A stretch of DNA of 7,124 bases from an uncultured bacterium (GTDB lineage Bacteria; Planctomycetota; Phycisphaerae; Phycisphaerales; SM1A02): the NCBI GenBank assembly GCA_903861235.1, contig CAIOTP010000038.1:1-7124 (forward strand), written 5' to 3'. Positions 1 to 5,726 of this stretch are shown piece after piece. The position numbers were made by a program, and so were the translations under genes. The notes under the pieces are model-generated. The model did not search any database and had not been told where the DNA came from. It was given only the letters and a program-made list of their open reading frames with translations. How positions within the stretch are numbered: the stretch's first letter is position 1; every line of letters starts with the position of its first letter.

Positions 1-370
1 CCAGCACCGGCGTGAGCCTCCGAGCACCGGGCAGGCGGGAGCGCCGCCGAAGTCTGCGGTCGAGCGACCGCACGAACTCGGCGAACGATTCGTGCTCCAT
101 CTCCGGCGCGCCCACCAGCCAGCCGTGCACCCGATGCCACTCGCTCGGGGCCAGCGATCCGAGTGCGTCCAGGATGCCGTCCACGGCGGTCAGGTCGGCC
201 TGTCGCGCACGGACCACCAGTTCCAGCATGCGAAGTTCGCGCATGGGCGCGGTGCCGTCCCGATCCAGCGTGCGGATGGCCTGCAGTTCGACGTCGAAGG
301 CGGTGGTCTGACCCGCCAGCGCCGCACGCCGGGCCCGCTCCATGGCCGCTTCCAGCGTGAAGTCGCTCAC
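1..370 (-). CDS. Uncharacterised third gene of the GTPase operon, 5' part only (runs off left edge)
   Basis: This reading frame stays open for 123 codons from a GTG at 370-368 to the window edge, so the C-terminus is missing. The GTG start is well supported: an AAGGAG ribosome binding site lies at 384-379, 8 nt upstream. The GTG also overlaps the TGA of the preceding gene as GTGA. An in-frame ATG at 343-341 (codon 10) has no such support. The visible protein begins VSDFTLEAAMERARRAAL and is soluble, charged and apparently mostly helical. It ends in an arginine-rich stretch (R-S-L-D-R-R-L-R-R-R-S-R). I see no signal peptide, membrane helix or catalytic motif. I do not recognise the family. Its place as the last visible cistron after a GTPase and a GAP1-like protein suggests a dedicated partner of that pair, possibly an adaptor or effector, but this rests on context only. 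Confidence 0.8.
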   Translation of the reverse strand, partial: MSDFTLEAAMERARRAALAGQTTAFDVELQAIRTLDRDGTAPMRELRMLELVVRARQADLTAVDGILDALGSLAPSEWHRVHGWLVGAPEMEHESFAEFVRSLDRRLRRRSRLPGARRLTPVL

Positions 371-2175
371 GGCGACGGCTCCTTGGGCAGGGTGTCCTCC
401 GCGCGCTTCAGTTCCTGCACCAGCGGCTTCATGCCGCCGGCCTGCGGCAGGTCCACGGCCAGCCTTCCCGCGAGCAGGCGTGACGCGGCAGTGATCGAGA
501 GATCCCTTCGCGTGTCCTTGCCCGCGGCGTACCAGGTGCTGAAGGGCGTGGTGGGCCAGTCTCGCACCTCGTCCATGTTCCGCAGCACCGTCTTCCAATC
601 CAGTTGCTGCTGCAGCGAGGGACGCGCCATCACCGCACCATGGATGGCCGAGGCTCCCACGCGCAGCTGAAAGCGTGCCGCCAGCAGTGCCGTGCACCTG
701 ACCACCCCTGCGGGAAGCGAGCCGGGTCCGGTGCTCAACTGCTCGCGCAGCGCCTCGGCCAGGCCCGGGCCGCCGCCTCGGGCATCGAAGGTGAAGATGC
801 GGTCTGGCTTGTCGCGTTCCACCGCCTTGCGGGCGCGGATCGACAGGTCGTCGCAGCGTTCCTTCAACCGCTGGGCCAGCGCCATGGTGGACGCATCTGG
901 CGGGGTGGAACCTGCGGTGGCGCCGGTGATGGTCTGCACCAGGTCCACGCATTCCCGGAGCACCTGCACTTCCTCGTCCCACGAGGTCGACTGGGGCGCA
1001 GGCGGCGGGATGCTGGCCGGAGGCGTGATGGGTGGGGTGGGTGCGGGCGCCGCGGGCGTGGGCGGCGCGGCGGCAGGTGTCGGCGGGGCAGGGTCGGTGG
1101 GCGGGGCTGTCGCGGGGTCCTGACCGAAGCCCGCACCAGCGGCGGCGTTGGAACCGAACCCCGGCCGATCGTCCTGACGGGCCGACGCCGTGGTGGACGG
1201 GGTCGCGGGTGGCGGGGTGGGCGGCATGGGGGCGGGTGGTGACGGCGGATCGACCGGGGCCGCGACCATGGCGGGCGAGGTCGGAACGGGCGCCGGCATG
1301 TCGGAAGGCGTTGGCTTCGGTGTCGGCACCTTCGACGCTCCGCCGAACCACACGATCGCCAGCAGCACCAGCCCGGCCAGCACCGCCACGCCGCCGCCGA
1401 TCCACGCCATTCGTCGGGTGTCCAGGTTTCGATCCTCAGGCTGCAAGGTGGTCACCGGCAGCGGTCGGTGGGAACGGTGGCCGCCGAGCGCCTCGATCCG
1501 TTCAGGATGCCGCCACGCACCGGCGGTGGGCGCGGCGAAGGCGTTGCGTTGCCGCGACATCTCCCGAACGGTGGCCAGCGAGACGCCCGCCGGAATGCTC
1601 CACAGGCCCACGCCCCAGCCCAGCGAGACCGCCTCTTCTCGAGGCAGCAGCCGGGTCAGCCGAAGCACGGCCTCCTGAAAGCGAGGCTCGCCCGGCAGCA
1701 TGGCGCACCGGCCCGAATCGCGAGCGGAGAGCAGTGCGTCGTAGGCGCGGCGGTCGGTCTCGCTGGCCGATGGCAGCAGGTCGTCCGAGGCGATCAGCGG
1801 CACCTGCACCTCGCGGCCCTCCGCGAAGGCCTGCCGATGCCAGAGTGCCTCGGAGGCCAGGATGGCCTGCAGGTCGAGCGTGGCCACCTGGGCCCAATGC
1901 TCCGGAGCCAGCACGATCGTCCGCCGTTCCACGGTCTGCCGGCCCGCCACATCCAGGCCCGCCTTGAAGAGCCGCGTGATCGCGTACCGGCCGCCGGGCA
2001 GCGGTCGTCCCGCGGCGCAGAGCGTGCCGTTCAGCCGATCGAACTCGTCGGCCCGCTGTGGGGAGCCGAACCCCATGGCGGCCAGCGCCGCGTCCTCGGC
2101 CTCGCCCAGGCCGGGCGAGCGGGCCAGCGTTCGATAGCCGTCCACGGAGCCGAAGAGGTGCGTGAGCGCCCGCAT
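367..2175 (-). CDS. GAP1-like GTPase-associated membrane protein with proline-rich tether
   Basis: This is a 602-aa protein starting at ATG 2175-2173, which overlaps the GTPase stop codon as TGATG. An upstream in-frame extension to 2253 would lie inside the GTPase gene and is glycine/proline-rich, so I reject it. Residues 1 to about 230 resemble the N-terminal domain of GTPase-associated protein 1 (GAP1-N families), with an F-G-S-V-D-G-Y-R-T-L-A-R-S opening, an R-P-L-P-G-G-R-Y segment and the R-R-T-I-V-L block. Residues about 256-277 form one membrane helix after D-T-R-R, suggesting N-inside topology. Residues 284-394 are a low-complexity Pro/Ala/Thr linker. Residues about 397-602 form a separate folded-looking domain, probably periplasmic, that I cannot assign. 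Known GAP1 proteins accompany P-loop GTPases in predicted conflict or signalling loci. Here the partner is the gene just upstream. The GAP1 match is from memory of family style, not from a profile search. Confidence 0.78.
   Translation of the reverse strand: MRALTHLFGSVDGYRTLARSPGLGEAEDAALAAMGFGSPQRADEFDRLNGTLCAAGRPLPGGRYAITRLFKAGLDVAGRQTVERRTIVLAPEHWAQVATLDLQAILASEALWHRQAFAEGREVQVPLIASDDLLPSASETDRRAYDALLSARDSGRCAMLPGEPRFQEAVLRLTRLLPREEAVSLGWGVGLWSIPAGVSLATVREMSRQRNAFAAPTAGAWRHPERIEALGGHRSHRPLPVTTLQPEDRNLDTRRMAWIGGGVAVLAGLVLLAIVWFGGASKVPTPKPTPSDMPAPVPTSPAMVAAPVDPPSPPAPMPPTPPPATPSTTASARQDDRPGFGSNAAAGAGFGQDPATAPPTDPAPPTPAAAPPTPAAPAPTPPITPPASIPPPAPQSTSWDEEVQVLRECVDLVQTITGATAGSTPPDASTMALAQRLKERCDDLSIRARKAVERDKPDRIFTFDARGGGPGLAEALREQLSTGPGSLPAGVVRCTALLAARFQLRVGASAIHGAVMARPSLQQQLDWKTVLRNMDEVRDWPTTPFSTWYAAGKDTRRDLSITAASRLLAGRLAVDLPQAGGMKPLVQELKRAEDTLPKEPSP
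379..384 (-). promoter_or_regulatory. Ribosome binding site AAGGAG for the GTG-started third gene
   Basis: On the minus strand AAGGAG ends 8 nt before the GTG at 370. The site lies inside the last codons of the upstream gene (K-E-P). It settles the start of the third gene at GTG rather than at the in-frame ATG nine codons later. It also indicates that this gene can be initiated independently as well as by coupling through the GTGA overlap. Confidence 0.7.
994..1326 (-). repeat. Proline-rich low-complexity linker coding region
   Basis: This stretch encodes residues 284-394 of the GAP1-like protein. By hand count 41 of 111 residues are proline, with most of the rest alanine, threonine and serine in irregular P-T-P, A-P-P and P-P-P runs. 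It contains one short glycine-rich patch (G-F-G-S-N, G-A-G-F-G-Q). It starts about seven residues after the membrane helix and ends before the C-terminal domain. An extended spacer crossing the periplasm or cell wall zone is the simplest reading. No exact tandem unit is evident. Confidence 0.85.
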
Positions 2176-3257
2176 CAGCGCGAGGCCCTGACCACGACCC
2201 ATGCAAGCACGCCCACCGCCACCACGCCCGCCACCAGGAGGATGTTGACCCACATCCAGAACCGGTCGCTGCTGCGCTCCTCCACGGCGGCCAGCCGCTC
2301 CTCGCGCTGCATCCGGTCCTGCATGGCCTGCGCGGCGGCGCGGCGCTGCTGCACCAGCTTCGATTCCAGCATGACCGCCAGGCAGTGCTCCAGCGGCCCG
2401 GTCAGGCCGCGCGGCGGACGATCCAGGTCCGGCACCACGCGACCCAGCGCGTCACGGCGGCTGCGGACGGCGCACACCCCGAAGACGCGGAGCCCCGGCA
2501 CGGTCCGCATCAGGTTCGAGCAGAACTTGTGGGCGAAGCCGCGCAGCTTGCCGTGGTGCCGCAGCAGGTCGGCGTTCTCGTCGATCTTGGTCAGCACCAG
2601 CACGATGGGCACCTGGTCGCCACCGGGCAGGCTTCGCACGTAGCGCATGGCCTGCACCATGCCGAAGTCGTCGTCGGCCGCCTCGCCCACGCGCCCCGTG
2701 GCCAGGACCTTGGGATCCATGAGCAGCAGCACCGCCGCGGCGCGACGCACATGGTCCACCAGTTCGCGGGTGTCCTCGTTCTCCTCCTGCTCCACGAACG
2801 CCTTGCGGAAGACCTCGCCGGGATAGTCCAGGCTGACCATGGTCACCGACTGCCCGCGGTAGGTCACATGAAGGTCGAGCCAACGGTTGCCGCCGGTGGC
2901 TGCCGGCCACCGCCGATGCTCCTGCATCTCCTCCACGATCGAGAGCAGGTGCAGGTGGGTCTTGCCGTCGTGAGCCTCGATGCGGACCGCGCCGTCGCCC
3001 TTCCAGCACTGCTCGTAGAGACGGGAGAGGTAGATGGTCTTGCCGGCGCGGGTGCGGCCCAGAACGACCACGCGATCGCGCTGCGGGGCCGCGTCGAGCG
3101 ACGCCGCCATGGGGTGCGGATCCGCCATGGCGGTGGAGCCTGCGTCGAGCATCTCGTCCACGCCCAGGTCGAGCGAGTCGTCGTCGGCCACAAGTCGTTC
3201 GCCGTCTGTGGCCGGATCCGGTGGTGGGGGAGGAGGCGCGGCCATGGGCACCGGCAC
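2175..3257 (-). CDS. Tail-anchored P-loop GTPase (TRAFAC-type, DO-GTPase2-like)
   Basis: This 360-aa protein probably binds and hydrolyses GTP at the inner face of the membrane. Visible motifs are a Walker A/G1 P-loop GRTRAGKT at residues 67-74, a D-Y-P-G-E G3 switch motif at 144-148, a hydrophobic strand A-V-L-L-L-M-D at about 175-181, and a T-K-I-D G4 specificity motif at 223-226. A charged helix (about 298-330) leads to a single C-terminal membrane helix (about 334-356) ending R-A-S-R, a tail anchor. Residues 1-60 are a proline-rich then acidic extension without a recognised domain. The P-loop, the DxPGE switch and the GAP1-like neighbour fit the GTPases of GAP1/double-GTPase loci. The start is uncertain: GTG 3257, GTG 3251 and ATG 3245 are in frame and none has a good ribosome binding site. 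It is the first gene of the operon and its TGA overlaps the next ATG. Confidence 0.87.
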   Translation of the reverse strand: MPVPMAAPPPPPPDPATDGERLVADDDSLDLGVDEMLDAGSTAMADPHPMAASLDAAPQRDRVVVLGRTRAGKTIYLSRLYEQCWKGDGAVRIEAHDGKTHLHLLSIVEEMQEHRRWPAATGGNRWLDLHVTYRGQSVTMVSLDYPGEVFRKAFVEQEENEDTRELVDHVRRAAAVLLLMDPKVLATGRVGEAADDDFGMVQAMRYVRSLPGGDQVPIVLVLTKIDENADLLRHHGKLRGFAHKFCSNLMRTVPGLRVFGVCAVRSRRDALGRVVPDLDRPPRGLTGPLEHCLAVMLESKLVQQRRAAAQAMQDRMQREERLAAVEERSSDRFWMWVNILLVAGVVAVGVLAWVVVRASR

Positions 3258-3315
3258 GGTGCTGCCATGCCGCTATGCTGCCGAGTGTACCTGAGGCGAT
3301 CCGCCTCCCGAGCGC
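3258..3315. promoter_or_regulatory. Divergent intergenic control region between the GTPase operon and the coiled-coil gene
   Basis: Only 58 bp separate two divergently transcribed units, so both promoters must lie here or extend into the genes. On the plus strand TATGCT (3274-3279) matches the -10 consensus at 4 of 6 bases. On the minus strand TACACT (3289-3284) also matches at 4 of 6. Neither has a recognisable -35 box, so these are weak candidates. The two would be back to back, which would tie the units to shared control. Neither start codon has a strong ribosome binding site. Confidence 0.4.
3293..3307. promoter_or_regulatory. Perfect inverted repeat GAGGCG-ATC-CGCCTC
   Basis: Two exact 6-bp arms flank a 3-bp centre, 9 bp before the ATG at 3316. 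It could be an operator half-site pair in the divergent promoter region. It could also be a hairpin in the leader of the plus-strand mRNA that sequesters its only GAGG sequence. In this GC-rich DNA a short dyad can arise by chance, so its role is an inference. Confidence 0.35.
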
Positions 3316-4233
3316 ATGACCCAGTCTCCCTGGAGCCAAGGCCCCGTCTCCCAAGCACCCTCGCCGACTTCGGCGCCCCGGACCGTTTCGGGCGTGGTGG
3401 TGGCCCTTGCGGTGATCGCAGGATCCGCCGTCTCCGGTGGTCTGGCGTGGTGGCTGCAGTCTTCGCGGGTGGAAGCCAAGGAGCAGGAACGGGCCGCCGC
3501 CGCCGCGGAAGTGGCCGGTCTTGCGGCCCGCGTGCAGACGGCGGAGGCCGCCGCAGCCACCGCCGCCCAGCGCGTCCAGCAGGCCGACGCCGCCACCGAG
3601 GCCGCCCGCAAGCAGGTGGCCGAGGGCTCCGCGCAACTGGACGCCGCCCGACGCGACGCGGCCGCGGCCCGCACTGAGCGGGACGAGTCCCGCTCGCAGT
3701 TCGCCGCGGCCAAGACGGAGCTCGACCGCCTTCGGGCCGCGGACCTGGATCCCGGTTCGCTGCCCTCCATGGATCTCACCAAGCTCTTCGCTGGAGCCAA
3801 GGCGCAGGTGCGCTCGCAGGTGGATGTGCAGGTGGTGGGTGCCGGCGTGAGCGACTTCGACCAGGCGGGGCTGCAGAAGACCCTCACGGCGGGACTGCTG
3901 GGCGCCGGTCTGAGCTCGGTCTCGCAGAGCCCCTTCAAGGTGGCGGTGTTCGTCTCGCTGGGCAAGGACCAGCCGCGGCGCACGCTGGGGGTGATGATGC
4001 TGCTCCTCCGCAACATGAAGGTGCCCGGCGAGTCGGGCAGCCGCGAAGTCGCCGTGTGGGGCCAGCAGCGCACCAGCCTGGTCACCGATGCCGAGGCCAC
4101 GGGCCAGGCTCGAGGTCTCTTCGAGGAGCTCTCTCGCGAGCTGGCTGCCGCCGTGCTGGTGCCGGCACCGGCCACGAGCGCCGCTCCCTCCACGCCGCCG
4201 CCAGCGGCACCGCCGGCGAATGTCAAGCCCTGA
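3316..4233 (+). CDS. Membrane-anchored coiled-coil protein of unknown function
   Basis: This is a 305-aa protein starting at ATG 3316. Residues 1-22 are a Ser/Pro/Gln-rich head and about 25-47 form one membrane helix ending A-W-W-L. Residues about 51-141 are an Ala/Glu/Arg/Gln-rich heptad-like coiled coil with no proline. Residues about 168-283 form a compact alpha/beta-looking domain (D-V-Q-V-V-G-A-G-V, K-V-A-V-F-V-S-L-G and a helical end). An Ala/Pro tail finishes the protein. I do not recognise the C-terminal domain. It recalls small domains of envelope proteins, but I cannot name a family. The layout suggests an envelope scaffold or sensor that oligomerises through the coil. It is divergent from the GTPase operon across 58 bp and overlaps the MFS gene by 14 bp, so a role with one of them is plausible. 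Topology cannot be settled from the flanking charges. Confidence 0.85.
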   Translation: MTQSPWSQGPVSQAPSPTSAPRTVSGVVVALAVIAGSAVSGGLAWWLQSSRVEAKEQERAAAAAEVAGLAARVQTAEAAAATAAQRVQQADAATEAARKQVAEGSAQLDAARRDAAAARTERDESRSQFAAAKTELDRLRAADLDPGSLPSMDLTKLFAGAKAQVRSQVDVQVVGAGVSDFDQAGLQKTLTAGLLGAGLSSVSQSPFKVAVFVSLGKDQPRRTLGVMMLLLRNMKVPGESGSREVAVWGQQRTSLVTDAEATGQARGLFEELSRELAAAVLVPAPATSAAPSTPPPAAPPANVKP

Positions 4234-5554
4234 TCGAACCCGGCGCCTGGCCGCGGGCATGGCGGTGCTGGTGGCGGCGCTGGGCTACTTCGTGGACATC
4301 TTCGATCTGCTTCTCTTCGCGCTGCTGAGGAAGGCCAGCCTGCGCGAGGTGCTGCAGGTCCAGCTGGCCGGCGAGCCGGCCGAGCGGCACGACACCATCC
4401 TGCGGGACTGGGGAGTGTGGCTGGACAACACCCTGCAGATGACCGGGCTCATGGTGGGAGGCATCCTGTGGGGCGTGCTGGGCGACCGACTCGGCAGGCT
4501 CTCCGTGCTCTTCGGAAGCATCCTCATGTATTCGCTGGCCAATCTGCTCAACGCCATGGTGGCGGACGTGGACCCTGCCGGGCCTCTGGGTTGGCTGGGC
4601 GCGATCGGCCTGGGCACGGCCATCCGGCAGTACGAGGTGCTTCGGTTCCTGGCTGGCGTGGGACTGGCGGGGGAGCTGGGCGCCGGCATCACGCTGGTGG
4701 CGGAGTTGACCAGCCGCGAGCGGAGAGGTCTGGCCACCACCATCGTGGCCACCGTGGGCATTCTGGGCGCGGTGGCGGCGTACTTCGTCACGCAGGCGGT
4801 CTCGTGGCGCGTGGCCTTCGCCGTGGGAGGCGTGCTGGGGCTGGCGTTGCTGGCGCTCCGCGTGGGCGTGGTGGAGAGCGGCATGTGGGGCCACATCCGC
4901 ACGCACCGCAACCGCGGAGCGATCTGGATGCTGGTCTGGCCGCCGGCCCGCATGCGGCGATACCTGTGCGTGGTGCTCATGGCGGTGCCGATCTGGTTCG
5001 GCGTGGGCACGCTGGTCAAGTACGGCGACGTGATCGGCGCCAGCCTGGGCCTGCCCGCGGATCAGAAGCCCGATCCGGGGCGATCCGTCATGTGGTGCTA
5101 CGTGGGCCTGGCCATGGGCGACCTGGCCAGCGGATTGCTGAGCCAGTGGTTGCGAAGCCGCCGCAAGGCGGTGTTGGCGTTCCATCTGATCACCGTGGCG
5201 GGCATGGCGACCTATTTCACGCTGGGCGGCCGATCACAGGCGGCCTTCTACGCCGCCTGCTGGGCCATCGGCCTGGGCTGCGGCTACTGGGCGGTGTTCG
5301 CCACCACGGCGGCCGAGCAGTTCGGCACGAACGTGCGGGCCACGGCGGCCACCACGGCGCCGAACCTGGTCCGGTGGAGCGCCGCAGCCACGGCGGCACT
5401 GTGGCTCTGGATCGAGCGGGGTCTGGGCGGCCAGCCGGGTGCGGCCTGGCAGGCGGCCGTGATCGCGGCGGTGGTGGTCATGGCGGTGGCCATGCTGGGT
5501 CTGCTCGGTGTCCGCGAGACCTACGGGATCGATCTGGACTACGAGGAGAAGTAG
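4220..5554 (+). CDS. Major facilitator superfamily transporter
   Basis: This 444-aa inner-membrane transporter has the usual MFS length and about 12 hydrophobic segments. Signature A appears as G-D-R-L-G-R at residues 88-93, between helices 2 and 3, with a degenerate second copy at about 300-316 (G-D-L-A-S...R-S-R-R-K). A helix-4 motif R-F-L-A-G-V-G-L-A-G-E-L-G at 142-154 is followed by E-L-T-S-R-E-R-R-G, the style of metabolite/sugar-acid:proton symporters. A late N-V-R-A-T-A motif lies at 371-376. Acidic residues D26 and D29 lie in helix 1. The substrate cannot be told from sequence. I chose ATG 4220, which overlaps the upstream gene by 14 bp and gives a normal short cytoplasmic start. ATG 4259 is possible but would trim residues before helix 1, and neither has a clear ribosome binding site. 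Overlap with the coiled-coil gene implies co-transcription. Confidence 0.92.
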   Translation: MSSPDRTRRLAAGMAVLVAALGYFVDIFDLLLFALLRKASLREVLQVQLAGEPAERHDTILRDWGVWLDNTLQMTGLMVGGILWGVLGDRLGRLSVLFGSILMYSLANLLNAMVADVDPAGPLGWLGAIGLGTAIRQYEVLRFLAGVGLAGELGAGITLVAELTSRERRGLATTIVATVGILGAVAAYFVTQAVSWRVAFAVGGVLGLALLALRVGVVESGMWGHIRTHRNRGAIWMLVWPPARMRRYLCVVLMAVPIWFGVGTLVKYGDVIGASLGLPADQKPDPGRSVMWCYVGLAMGDLASGLLSQWLRSRRKAVLAFHLITVAGMATYFTLGGRSQAAFYAACWAIGLGCGYWAVFATTAAEQFGTNVRATAATTAPNLVRWSAAATAALWLWIERGLGGQPGAAWQAAVIAAVVVMAVAMLGLLGVRETYGIDLDYEEK

Positions 5555-5618
5555 GTTCCGCCCCGCGTGTTGGGGACGAATCGCGGGCACTTCCTTGTTT
5601 GTTTGCACGGAATTGGTT

Positions 5619-5646
5619 TTGACTTGAAGGGGTCGTCGGGTACTTT
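5619..5646 (+). promoter_or_regulatory. Putative sigma-70-type promoter for the secreted protein gene
   Basis: TTGACT at 5619-5624 matches the -35 consensus at 5 of 6 bases. It is followed after 16 bp by TACTTT at 5641-5646, which keeps the most conserved -10 positions (T, A and final T). It sits in the AT-richest part of the gap and would give a leader of roughly 75 nt. This is consensus matching only. Confidence 0.35.
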
Positions 5647-5713
5647 GGGGCAACCTCTCGGCACTGGGCCGGGTGTCTTTGGTGGATGCGCCCGCCTGCG
5701 GGGCCGGATTTCC

Positions 5714-5718
5714 GAGGA
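5714..5718 (+). promoter_or_regulatory. Ribosome binding site GAGGA for the secreted lectin-domain protein
   Basis: GAGGA ends 8 nt before the ATG at 5727. Together with the typical signal peptide that follows, it fixes the start of this gene. Confidence 0.6.
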
Positions 5719-5726
5719 TCTGGATC

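Larger units (their letters stand above)
5555..5726. other. Intergenic region between the MFS gene and the secreted protein gene
   Basis: This 172-bp gap holds a local drop in GC around 5590-5625, a promoter candidate, and the leader of the downstream gene. A CCCC/GGGG pairing at 5561-5575 is only 4 bp and is not followed directly by a T-run, so I do not call a terminator. I see no RNA gene and no short protein with a supported start. Confidence 0.6.

Noticed and set aside
994..1326. Possible tandem repeat or CRISPR-like array in the Pro-rich linker DNA
   Set aside because: The repetitiveness comes from proline, alanine and threonine codons in irregular order. There is no fixed unit or spacer structure.
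2176..2253. A longer N-terminus for the GAP1-like protein, starting at 2253
   Set aside because: The extra 26 residues are Gly/Arg/Pro-rich and lie wholly inside the GTPase gene. The ATG at 2175 overlaps the GTPase stop as TGATG and begins the domain-like sequence directly.
1468..2643. Long plus-strand open frame opposite the GTPase operon
   Set aside because: It is antisense to two genes with recognisable motifs, and its product is Arg/His/Gln-rich with no domain. This is usual in high-GC DNA.
2452..4260. Long minus-strand open frame of about 600 codons spanning the divergent region
   Set aside because: It runs antisense to the coiled-coil gene and out of frame with the GTPase, crosses the intergenic region, and is Gly/Arg/His-rich with no motif.
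5561..5575. Possible terminator hairpin after the MFS gene (CCCC/GGGG)
   Set aside because: The stem is only 4 bp with a 7-nt loop and no adjacent T-run, so it does not meet the form of an intrinsic terminator.
4417..5622. Plus-strand open frame within the MFS gene
   Set aside because: It is a shifted frame of a clear MFS gene, rich in Gly, Arg and His, and lacks the hydrophobic segments of the real frame.
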